Translations under genes and position numbers: made by a program
Notes under the pieces: model-generated
What the model was told of the DNA's origin: nothing
What the model saw: only the letters and a program-made list of their open reading frames with translations
Databases searched by the model: none
Shown here: piece by piece, positions 34,330 through 44,222 of the stretch
How the letters are laid out: each line of letters opens with the position of its first letter
How positions within the stretch are numbered: the stretch's first letter is position 1
Assembly (NCBI GenBank): GCA_024180945.1
Contig: JAKSGN010000003.1
Coordinates: 1,054,001-1,118,000, forward strand
Reading direction: 5' to 3'
DNA length: 64,000 nucleotides
DNA from: Macrophomina tecta
Lineage: Eukaryota; Ascomycota; Dothideomycetes; Botryosphaeriales; Botryosphaeriaceae

Positions 34330-34840
34330 CGTACGCTCGCACGACTGCATCAGCTTCCAAATGCTGATCTCTTCTGGCGCTAAATATTCCGACAATCTGC
34401 TTTGGTGTCGGCAAAAACGTGTGCGTTGGCGGCGAATGCTGTTCTAATCGCTAGGGCGTGCTTGTATCAACCTAAACTCAGGCCAGGACGCGCGAGCTGG
34501 CCTTTTAATTGTCAAATCGGGAAGACCAGTAATGGCCTGGGGCAGAGGCATACGTTTGCTATTAATCATTCACTGATATTCCCGAGCGAAATATAAAGAA
34601 AGACATACTGAAATTCCTTCAAGATTTTAGATGGTCTAGATCCTGCCAACAATGCGTACAATAAGTCCAAGGTGATTGTAACTTTCTCACGCCGTCAAGC
34701 GCAATCGTGGGGTAGTTTGTCATTCTTTCCATAGAGCATCCTGAAAAACAACTTGTTGAAGACCGTCCCGCATTTTGGGGCTGTCTGACTTAACATAGGT
34801 TTTTATTTTCGAAGAGATAAATAATACTTTAAGCATTGTA

Positions 34841-35086
34841 CTATGGAGAGAGGATCTTTATGAAGTAATTTTGGTATCCGCAGTATGCATTGAAAGCCAA
34901 TGAGCCTCGGCAGACGGTGCGGAACTCTGTCAGGTGTGTTTCGCAATTGTCGTTGAGGGCGCAACATTTCCAGAGATCTGAAGAGCATCGCGCCTGCTGA
35001 ACAATATTTTCCGCAGCTAGAGGCTTACCCACATTATCATACTTTTCGGAAAAGTGCTCGGGCCGATGTGTACGAACGTGAGACAT
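34841..35086 (-). CDS. Possible small Cys-rich peptide (weak)
   Basis: A frame of 81 codons from an ATG at 35086 contains seven Cys in its C-terminal half, with a CSSDLWKCC stretch, a later DNC and two further spaced Cys. A GTAAGC donor-like site and a TTCAG acceptor-like site inside it could remove a short segment (about 35 bases). No signal peptide is encoded in this frame, so if it is a gene an upstream exon is missing. I do not recognise it, and it may be a chance frame. Confidence 0.2.
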   Translation of the reverse strand: MSHVRTHRPEHFSEKYDNVGKPLAAENIVQQARCSSDLWKCCALNDNCETHLTEFRTVCRGSLAFNAYCGYQNYFIKILSP

Positions 35087-36458
35087 GCAGAAGCCGATTC
35101 TCGGATGTTCAGCCGCAATTCTCGAAGCTCTAAGTGTGATGAATCCTGACTTACCAAGCCAAGCTTGGCATCACAGATGGAGCTATAAAGAGGCTGGCGG
35201 AAAGTGAAGAGCTAAGATAAACCGACCTCGCTGATCAGGCGTGCTTCGCAGACGTGGACTTGTCTTGCGGGATTGCACCTCATTCAGTGATGAAGTGGAG
35301 GCCAAAATGTTGTGCCTGCTGTTCCTGAGTCAAGCACCCCGAGAATGTTCACTCGCTCTCGGTAAGGCTAATAAGCATTCCGCACGAGATATAAATACAA
35401 TGCAGCGCAAAAGTGTCAGATGTTCGCCCTCGTGGCAGGTTCGGGTGGCGAGGCAAGGGAAAATCATTGTGGGCGAAATGGGCTGCAGAGCTGTGTTCTC
35501 GGGGCTCGTACGGGTTCACGAAGGCTTCTTCTGCTGTATAACCGGGGTTCGTCAGCATCAGGCAAACCGGGGTCCAAACGCTTGGTGTCGTGCGGAAGGG
35601 GTTGTACTTGAAGTCTGACCGCAACACTGCCAGAATTCTCCACCCTTCGGACATGAGGGCCTATTGTAAGAACTAGACTTTGATCTGGTGGTGAAAGGCT
35701 CAAAGATTGGAAGCTAAACCTGGCCCTTATTGGTTGTTGCACGAATGGTGTTTTGCTATATGTGGTTGTCTCAAATGACCCCGCTTCTGCAGCCTGTCTT
35801 TGTGGAACATCCGCAGTAGTCGGCAGCCAAAGCAACCTGCTTCAAAACTGTTTTCGTCGCGCACTTCGTGCAAGACATGGTAATGTTAAATGCACGTGGC
35901 GGAGCATGTAGAGATGACGTTGAGTGATCTTTGGGGCTGAGCGAGCGGGACAATGTTGGTCTTACTAGAGCCGCTGACATTCTGACCCGGCGAAACAGGT
36001 CTCACAAGGACACCCGCGAACACGTACTCCGCAGTGCTCAAGCCCGCTTATGCTGTCTCGGAGAGTCGGAAAATACGGTTTTGGGAGACAAGTACCTTCA
36101 AGCATCTCAGCTAAGCCGCGCTAAGAAGCTTGCGTGACCACGACAACTGAGGCTCCGAATGCTCGCGTCATGGGGCTGATGCCAATCTTTGCCACAACCG
36201 GCCGTCTTTTGAGGTGTTTACTTTCTACGCTCTGAAAATAGCATTTTTTTTTTAGTGCATATTGTACCGAATCATTCCAATTTACAAGGTATAGAGCATA
36301 AAGATAGTCTACCATGATAAATAGCTGCTCTCTACGCCCGCTCCATAGCCATCACAGCATCAACCAGCTCCTCCGTTCAAAAAGCATTTGGTGGTTCACT
36401 TTTGATGTCCTAATCAGAGTCTCCTAATATTATCATTCTGACCAAACAAATCTTCACC

Positions 36459-37895
36459 ATGTATTACAAAGCATCCGCTGCCGTCCTGCTCGGACTGGCT
36501 TCCTCTTCCCTGGTCAGCGCGATCCCAGTTGCTGGAACTCCCGCCGCAACCCCGGCTGGAAGCTCTGCTGGCAACTCCAACTACCAATACTCGACTCCAG
36601 CACCCACTTCGAGCAGCTACGGCTCTGGTAACAGCTCGGGTAGTCATTCCGATAATTCCTATGGGGACGTCTCCCGCAGCGACGATTACAATGGCAAGTC
36701 AGGCGATTACTACGGCGGGAAGTCTAGCGACGACTACGGTGGAAAGTCCAGCGATTACTATGGTGGCGGCTACTCCAGCAAGGGCAATGGTTACGGCAGT
36801 TCGATGGCTCCCACCACCGGTCAGGTCATCACCGTGAGCTACGACGTCTCGCCCATCCCGACAGAGGTCCGCCCCGACGGCAGAAAGTTCCGCTTCCCGC
36901 TCTCCAACGACTTTCCCAACCCCGACCAAGACGAAATCGACGACATCCAGAAGATCGCCGGCGGGACCCTCCCCAACGGTGGCGGGAATGCTCCTCCTCC
37001 CAGCGCTGATGCCCTGACCTCGCTCAGGCTCATCGCCTTCAACGAGCTTTTCGAGGTGGCCTTCTTCACGGACCTGCTCAAGAACATCACCGAGAACGTG
37101 CCCGGCTACGGCGTCAAGGACGCCACTGCCCTCAACGTCGATCTCGACGACCTGATCATCATCCTCGCCACCGTCCAAGCCCAAGAAGAACTCCACGAGC
37201 TCAACGCGAACGGCGCGCTGCAGAAGAACAACGCGGGGCCCATACAACCCTGCGAGTACGTCTTCGGGGTCGACAACCTCAAGGATGCCATCGCCACCGC
37301 CGCAACTTTCACTGACGTGGTACTGGGCACGCTGCAGGACGTCGAGAACGACTTCGGGCTGAGCGGAGATGTCGCACTGATCCGCGGCGTCGCCAGCGTT
37401 ATCGGCCAGGAGGGCGAGCAGAACGGCTTCTATCGCCTGTTCCAGGGCAAGCGGCCATCCGCCGAGCCCTTCCTGACCGCCAGCACCCGCCAGTTCGCCT
37501 TCTCCGCCCTCAACCAGAACTTCGTCGTGCGCGGCACCTGCCCCAACATCGACACCATCGACCTGCCCATCTTCGAGCCGCTCAAGCAGATCGGCATGGC
37601 CAAGCCCGAGGACAGCACCCTCACCTTCCAGATCAAGGCCGAGTCGACCGTCGACGTCGACGACCTCTCGCTCGTCCTGATCAACGGCCAGAACATGCCC
37701 ATCATCGAGAAGCTGCAAAACGTCAAGAAGCTTAACGGCGGCGTCATCCAGTTCGATGCCGAATTTCCCTTCGACAGCAACCTGCTCTTCGGCCTGACCA
37801 TTGCGGTGGTCACTAACACCGACAAGGGCCTGACGGACGTTGACAAGGTCGCAGATGCCACCGTCTTCGGTCCCGCGCTGATTGAGGTAAACTGA
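36459..37895 (+). CDS. LsdA/Rds1-like ferritin-like secreted protein
   Basis: A single exon of 478 residues. The signal peptide covers about residues 1-21 (ends LVSA). A Ser/Gly/Tyr/Asp-rich low-complexity region (about 40-115) carries near-repeats of GKSSDYYGG. The ferritin-like domain follows from about residue 160, with AFNELFEVAFFTDLL and AQEELHELNANGAL. These Glu/His patterns resemble helix-borne metal ligands. The family includes the Aspergillus late sexual development protein LsdA and fission-yeast Rds1, induced by sexual development or stress (established for those proteins; transfer here is inference). The coding region is strongly GC-biased at third positions compared with its flanks, suggesting high expression. 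Its true biochemical activity is unknown. Confidence 0.88.
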   Translation: MYYKASAAVLLGLASSSLVSAIPVAGTPAATPAGSSAGNSNYQYSTPAPTSSSYGSGNSSGSHSDNSYGDVSRSDDYNGKSGDYYGGKSSDDYGGKSSDYYGGGYSSKGNGYGSSMAPTTGQVITVSYDVSPIPTEVRPDGRKFRFPLSNDFPNPDQDEIDDIQKIAGGTLPNGGGNAPPPSADALTSLRLIAFNELFEVAFFTDLLKNITENVPGYGVKDATALNVDLDDLIIILATVQAQEELHELNANGALQKNNAGPIQPCEYVFGVDNLKDAIATAATFTDVVLGTLQDVENDFGLSGDVALIRGVASVIGQEGEQNGFYRLFQGKRPSAEPFLTASTRQFAFSALNQNFVVRGTCPNIDTIDLPIFEPLKQIGMAKPEDSTLTFQIKAESTVDVDDLSLVLINGQNMPIIEKLQNVKKLNGGVIQFDAEFPFDSNLLFGLTIAVVTNTDKGLTDVDKVADATVFGPALIEVN

Positions 37896-38392
37896 GCGGG
37901 GCACTGCTCCAAGAACCAGCGCCCAACAAGCTTTGTTCGGTTTACACGAATGGAACATAGCTTTTTTTTTTTAGGACCGGCGAATGTCCCTCACTTTTCC
38001 AATCACGCCGTAATGATTCCCTGCACTCTTTTCTTTTCTTTTTTATTTTCTGGAGCAGAGAGGGAAAGGATAATCCGATAGTCAGCACAACCACAAGCAG
38101 CATAGCACTCGCTCGCTTCACCCATTTTTTTTCCGACCTGCTTTTCTCTTCATATACAGGAGTTTCGTCCGCCATAGTAATATCATTTAAATTTTCTCTT
38201 CAGGATGAAAAAAAAAAAAAGAAGTAATAGATCGAGCCACCAACTCCGCATGAAGCTTCCTCTCAAATGCGCCATGCATGTGAAAACTGATATGATTCCG
38301 CTGCTCTCTCCGAATGGTGCAGCATTGCTTACCTGCTGACAACCCCAACTATGCGCGTGCACCCGTTCCGTGCACACCATCCAGACTGCACT
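37896..38392. other. Convergent 3' spacer
   Basis: About 500 bases between the LsdA/Rds1-like gene and the FAD oxidase gene, which end toward each other. T-rich and A-rich tracts (37962-37972, 38208-38220) fit 3' untranslated and termination sequence. No gene was seen. Confidence 0.55.
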
Positions 38393-40063
38393 CTACTCCA
38401 GCTCACCCGCCAGGTCAGCAAGGCTGATCTTCCTGACGCGCTCATAGGTGACGCGCAACTCTCTCGGCAACCACTCCGCCACCCTTCCGCCCGGCTGCCC
38501 CGGCCGCTCCGGCACATCCTCCTCCTCCGACCCCGCCAACATCAGCCCCACCGCCGTCCCGCACAACCACGCATAGATCATCCCGTCTCCATGGTACCCA
38601 GCGGCTATCCACTCGCCAGGCTCGGGCCCTGGCTGCTGCTTCTGCTTCGACGAGGAAGGGGCCGCCCGCCCCGTCAGCCGCGGATCCAGCTTTCCGACGA
38701 ACGGCACGGCATCCGCTGTGAAGCAGATGGTGCCGCTCCACATCTTCACGAGGCGGCCCTCCGGCGCATCGGCGCCCCAGTTCTGGGCACCAAAGACGGC
38801 GGGCAGGATGCCGTTCAGGTGTGTTGCGGTGAGGGCGTCGGTCTGGCTATCGTCCCAGACGCCCATCTGGTCGAGGCCCTGCTTCGGGGAGCGGAAGAAG
38901 CCGCCGCCGAGCATGAGGTCTCCAGATAAGAGGGAGCTCTGCGGCGACGACGACGAGGGGCGTTGCGTCATGTAGTCGAATCCCGCGCCGTACATGATGG
39001 ACCACGACCGCTCGCCGCGGGCGTCGGACGGGAAAGCCGCGCCGGGCCGCTGGGCGGACATGTGCGCGCGCAGGCCGGTCATCTTGGCGCGCAGGCCGGG
39101 CACGAGGTGGCCGGCGAAGGCGTTGGTGGCATGGACGACTTGGCGAGCGCGGAGGGTGCCCCGAGGGGTGTGCAGGCGAAAGGGGTAGGGGTCGGAGTCT
39201 TCTGACGCTGAGGAGATGGATTGGACGGGGGTTGTGGTTTCGACGGAGAGGGCTGTGGGGAACTGTGAGAGGAGAGAGCGCCAGATGGAGGCGACGAAGC
39301 GGTAGGGCCAGAGAGCGCCGGCGCGGTAGGATATTGCGCCGACGACGTGTTCGCCGGCGTGGAATTTCTGGGGTTGTCAGAGAATGGTGGAAGTTTCGGA
39401 GCGGGCACTTACTTCTTGGGCCTCCTTGCGTTCGCTGATGGTATGTATGGCTTCGGGTATAAGATTTCTGAGTTCTTCGACCTCCTTCGAGTACTTGTCG
39501 AAAGAAGGGGTGTCCAGGAATAGATCAATGGTTTCGACGTCACGGCACTCGGCAAGGTCAATGTGCTCGGCACGGCAGAGCTCGGGTAGGCGGGTCAGAT
39601 GTTGGCGCTGGAATCTGACAATGGCAGCGGCCCTGTCAGGACCAAATTTTTGCTTCAGCAGGGCATAATCGGCGTAAGAAGCGGGCTTGATATGGCCGCC
39701 GTTCCTGCCGGTGGCGCCGCTTGTCAGCTGTCTTGCTTCAAGCACGACAACTCTGGGCAGTGCGTCGTCCCTCCGGACGGCTTCCAGCAGAAGGGAGCGC
39801 GCAACAGCGGCAGCAGTGATGCCGCTGCCTATGATGGCAACGTCTGCATGCTCGGGGAATTCTTCAGATCTTGCGTCGACGAGATGCGGGAAGGGCGGGT
39901 CGTCCAGCCAGTATGAAGAGGTGGGGTTGCGGGCGGGCAGACCGGGGTCACGCGAGGCGCGGGCAAGCACTTCCTGGAAATTGGCGTTGAGAGCGAGCAG
40001 GGCTTTGGCGGCAACGCAGATGGTTTGGTAGGTGCCTTGGATGGAGGAGAGGACGTTGCCCAT
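38393..40063 (-). CDS. FAD-dependent amine/D-amino-acid oxidase family protein
   Basis: A flavoprotein of the DAO family (glycine/sarcosine/D-amino-acid oxidase-like), which oxidises an amine or amino acid and reduces FAD. Two exons, 40063-39413 and 39367-38393, with a 45-base intron, encode 541 residues. The Rossmann motif is DVAIIGSGITAAAVAR near residue 75. The substrate/FAD loop LTSGATGRNGGH lies near residue 115. A VVHATNAFAG stretch and a late GYHGDGMIYAWLCG FAD-contact motif follow. The first 50 residues precede the fold and show no clear targeting signal. The C-terminus (DLAGELE) is not a peroxisomal tripeptide. Long Ser/Gln-rich loops interrupt the second half. The substrate is not deducible. 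Confidence 0.9.
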
Positions 40064-41740
40064 GACTAAGATCGGCTAAATGAATGGTGGTGGTATTGTT
40101 GGCGGACGGTCGGGGTGCAAGAGGGCCCCGCTCAGTAGGTAGCGCGCCCCGGAATCGCCGGACGAGCGCTGAGCCCACACTCGCACTCACACTCCAACCA
40201 TCTCACGGCACTTTGGGCGTTTTGGGATTCAGCGTGTCTTTTTCGACGGTCCTACGGAGAGGGGCGGAATTGCCACCGTGACCATACTCTCAGGAAAGCC
40301 TGACTCGAATAACCCACAGCCCCTCAGGCAGGCAGGCAGGCAGGTAGGCAGTGCTTGGTCGTTGCGCAAATTACTCCGACTGCTGTCCATCACTGTGCAT
40401 CCTTCACATCATCATCAGTCCATCCGTCTCTCCCACCGAATCTTAGTAATCCACGCACCGGTGGGATAATTGCCTCGGGGCCTCGTTGATCCAGCAGCGC
40501 GTTCATTGGCCAGCACTCCCTATCGAATTAACCACGGTGCCGCTGAGGTATCCCGTGTTCTGGGACAAGGCTCGGCCTCTTCGGCTGTCTCCGTTCGTAC
40601 TTGTATATCTTGGCCAGCATTGTGGTTCGATTGAATGACTTGCCTGTACCTGCAGCTTTGGGCCCCAAGAGGGACGCGGCCGCTACTGATTCATACGCTC
40701 AGCGCACCCTGAACCTTCGAGCCTCACGCGGTGCTCTTGCACCCCGGTTAATCAGCTTTTTTTACGTCTCACAGCGAATTGCCCTTCGAGGGAGCTTTCA
40801 GCAAAAGCCGACGTTGAATCAAGTCTCGCGTGAGCTAGGCGAAACCTAAACTCTCCGTATAGCTAAGTACAGTACCTAATTATCCAAGAATGTCCGTGCG
40901 GATCAACGTTAAAGATTTTGATCGGCAAGATCTTCAAAGAAGGCCTGGATATCGAAGTAGCCACCAACCCGGTGCATGCCAGGTTCCTGGCGACCTTCGT
41001 AATTCCGTCGGTGGCAACAATTACGCAAAAAGGCAATGAGGACAACGTGAGGGCCCTGTGCGGAGTCATGCTAGCGGAAGCCCGCATCCTTGCCATTTCT
41101 GCGCCGGGCCCGGAGTGGAAGCTGCGTTATTGCTTCTCGAGTTATGAAATAGCGGTATTGGTCACGACAGGAGCCAAGTGAGACTTGCCACTTGAACTAC
41201 GCATCGGGAGGCGTTAGTTTGAGACGATGGAAGGTAAGAATTGTCGATCAGGCAAAGTTCTCCACTTCATCTATCGCACATGGTAGTGAGACCCTTGCAG
41301 CCTGGAAGAGTGAGCGCGCGGTAGGATGGAAAGAGCCGCCGTCGGATCGCGGAAACCTGCGGAGCCACATGCCACCAGAGGCACGTCTAGTGTAAGCAAC
41401 AAACAACTGCGGAGGCGGCTTCCATGCCAAGAGCGCCTACAAACATAATGCGGGGATCATACAATCGGTAGCAAGGTCAGCAAACACTAGCAACTGAGAA
41501 GCATCGAGCTACCTGTGCAAGCAGGCAATACGTCCTATTGCGCCTGGTTGCCTGATGCTTGCGTCTCTCAGGCTCGGAATTCTACTTGGGCGCCGCCAGA
41601 ACCGCGCATAGCCCCCAGCAGAGCCCCAAGGGCCTTTCAGCAGGATGAAAATGTCATTGAGCGGATAGCATTACATTTAGCTTTCTTGATCCACAAGACG
41701 CGCGCCAGAGAACACAAGCCACGGATGTGAACGCAAACTC
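40064..41740. other. Intergenic region between two minus-strand genes
   Basis: About 1.7 kb with no supported gene. It holds the promoter of the FAD oxidase gene and the 3' flank of the enoyl-CoA hydratase gene. A frame of 87 codons at 40918-41181 reads without stops but has no recognisable motif. Confidence 0.45.
40327..40350. repeat. GGCA microsatellite
   Basis: About six copies of GGCA, one with a C-to-T change, lie in the upstream flank of the FAD oxidase gene. Confidence 0.85.
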
Positions 41741-42827
41741 TCATCGATGCTGGAAGTGCGGCGGCCGCTTTTCCAGGAATGCCGTCATGCCCTCCTTGCA
41801 ATCATGAGTGGAGAAGGAGGCGTAGTAGAGGTCCTTTTCCTTATCCAACCCGGCAGATAGAGGGTTTTCGGAAGCTGGCGGTGGCATCAATATCTAGAAC
41901 AGGCTTGTCGCAGAGGCGGAGATTCATACCGTTTAGGACGGAGCATTTCGCGAGCTTCGCAACCGCACCAGACATAGACGCTATGCGGGCGGCCAGTTGC
42001 AGGGCTTCTCCAAGCACGCTATCGACAGGAAAGGTCCTATTGACAAGACCCAGCCGCTCGAACTCTTGGGCAGTGGCAGAGGCCCCGGTCAGGATGAATT
42101 CCATAGCCTGCGGGGCGGGGACGTCAGCAACCACAGCAGGCAGTAAGGCCGGTGCAGGACAGACCTTGTGCTTGCCCAGCAGCGAAGCAAGGTACTGGGT
42201 ACCGCCGGCGCCAGGGATGGTCCCGATTTTGATTTCTGGCAGGCCAAACAGCGCGTCCGGGGCGGCGTAGATGATGTCACACTGCATCTTTGCTTAATGG
42301 TTGCCGCTCGACTCCTGCCCAACGCAGACCTCATCACTTACCAGCAGCGCAACCTCAAACCCGCCGCCCAGCTATGGACCCACGTTAGTCGTCCTCCTAC
42401 TTGTCTTGGCCGGGCACCCACCGCAAAGCCCACCACTGCGGCGATGAGCGGCTTGCTGAAGCCGGAGAGCGCGTCGGTGAGGTCTCGGAGGAACTTCCGC
42501 TCGTGAGCCTCGGCCTCTGACAACTGCACCAGCTCCTTCAAGTCCACGCCCGCTGCAGCCCCGTCAGTACAAGCGTTGTCCGCCCAGACGTCTTCTTCTG
42601 CCCCTCCGCATACCGGAAAAGGGCCCGCCTGGAGATCCGGTGATGACCACCGCCCGCACCTGGGCGTCTTCATCGAGCCTGGCCAACGTGGACACGAGCT
42701 CGTCGATCATGACCTGCGAGAAGGCATTGCGCTTGCTGGGCCGGTTGAATTCGACGAGCGCCACGCCGTCGCCCCTCGTTGTCAGCCGCAACAGTGTCTC
42801 CGAAGTTGATGTCGATTCTGCAGCCAT
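41741..42827 (-). CDS. Enoyl-CoA hydratase/isomerase (crotonase family)
   Basis: A crotonase-fold enzyme, most like short-chain enoyl-CoA hydratases, which adds water to trans-2-enoyl-CoA in fatty-acid or branched amino-acid breakdown. Five exons keep frame for 286 residues: 42827-42614, 42552-42422, 42371-42342, 42281-41930 and 41874-41741. Motifs are NRPSKRNAFS, the CoA/oxyanion-hole region GGPFSAGVDL (across intron 1), GFALGGGFEVALLCDI with the first catalytic Glu, and FGLPEIKIGTIPGAGGTQ with the second. The third exon is only 30 bases and encodes LGGGFEVALL. Acceptor choice for exon 4 (TGTGAC after ATGCAG) was made to restore the ALLCDI motif. There is no PTS1 at the C-terminus (HFQHR) and no strong mitochondrial leader, so the location is open. 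Confidence 0.9.
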
Positions 42828-44222
42828 GGTCCAATGGTAAAGCGGTTGAAGGCCCGTCGAGGCTGGCGGTTGCTGGTATACAAGACCCTCCCTCCGCTTT
42901 GGTCAGCTGGTAGCCAGCTATAAGGACCGCCCACTGCTCCCCTAGCCGTCTATTCATGGAACTTCTCATGGCCGTGTTTGGTGGCCCGCCGTACTGAAGC
43001 AATCATGGCACAGCCCTGGCCCTGACTCGTACCGCGACTGCGAAACGCCCTTGGCATCTGCAAACACAGAACCCGTTTCATCGAGCTACGTATCAGGCGC
43101 TCCGTCCAATTAACCGCGCGTGCGAGGCCCAGCCCACACCGGCGACATGGCCTGCGCGGGAAACCGCCGCGCCCCCCCCGATACCCTGGCCTCTCTTCTA
43201 GTTCCCGCCTTGGGCACTCGCTCCGGCCACCTCCTGCATTCACGGACCGTTACTCCGTCCCCCAGTAATGATCCGATCTCTCGGCACCCACCGATCACCG
43301 GCCCGACAGGCATAGATTTCACTGCTCGTTCGACGTCCCCACGCCGCACACCCCTCCGTAGTCGGCACAGTCGCGTACGGAGGGCACATGGGACGTCGAT
43401 CAGGTCGCAGTGTTTGATTGAGTGGGCCCAATATTCACGCCTTGTTGCCGTCTACGGAATCTCGTCTAACGTCCGTACTCCACCTCGTGTGCTGATCATG
43501 CAGCAACAGAGCTCCTGCCGCATGTAGGCTAGCAGTGAAGCGCCGATGTCTTGTTCCATTCTCTGGGTATTGGAACTTATCAATGGTGCCATCCAGAACT
43601 TGGATTTGCTGTTGATAGCATGCCTGTTAGCTCACGCGCGCACGTTACCCGGCCAGGCAGCTCCTACGGCGCACTACCACACAAGCTGTGCCTCGATCCA
43701 CAGCGCTGTGTGACTAATGCTCTCTACGGGCATTCAGGCCCCTTAGATGCCATGTATTTGCGGGTGTAAATGATGGATCCACAGCCCAGGCCACTTTCTG
43801 TTTCTGTGGGCCGGCGGCAAGTATCCACGAGCTTGATGCACATTGGCTTGCCGACATTCCTTTCTTTGGCTAGCTTGTCTGAAACAACTCGCTTCCATCA
43901 GCCTCTAGCCCACGAGGCGTCCTGGCTGTTTGATGGTGAGTCGCAGCTTGTCCGATCGACTGCGTCCTTGTCTTTGCCAAAGCATTTGTTTCCAGCGCAC
44001 ATCCGATATATCCCTGCTGCTCGTGCCATCCGTCGCATCCGGTATATCTGGCCAGTGACTCCTGTGCTTGGACATCTCTCAGTGGGATTCTCCATCAGCA
44101 GCCGGGGGCTGGGCTTCAGTATATATCTCTGTGCACTGTCCCCGTTTTGTTGCATCTCCTCACTTTCGTTACCTCTTTCCCTTCTTCCCTATACCCTCTG
44201 TACATCTTATTAATCTCTTACA
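42828..44222. other. Divergent promoter region of hydratase and adenylation-fusion genes
   Basis: About 1.4 kb between genes transcribed away from each other. A TATA-like site and a pyrimidine-rich leader precede the start at 44223. No gene was recognised; open frames here are compositional. Confidence 0.5.
44120..44126 (+). promoter_or_regulatory. TATA-like element upstream of the adenylation-fusion gene
   Basis: TATATAT lies about 100 bases before the ATG and is followed by a C/T-rich tract (about 44145-44205), a common layout of fungal core promoters and 5' leaders. Function is inferred. Confidence 0.4.

Larger units (their letters stand above)
33561..36458. other. Long intergenic region
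   Basis: About 2.9 kb between the divergent RNA-processing fusion and the LsdA/Rds1-like gene. No large gene is present. It holds a poly(A) tract and two small Cys-rich minus-strand frames (one annotated below). GC content is lower than in coding parts. Confidence 0.45.

Noticed and set aside
36699..37958. 419-codon minus-strand frame over the LsdA/Rds1-like gene
   Set aside because: Antisense shadow caused by strong third-position GC bias in the true gene.
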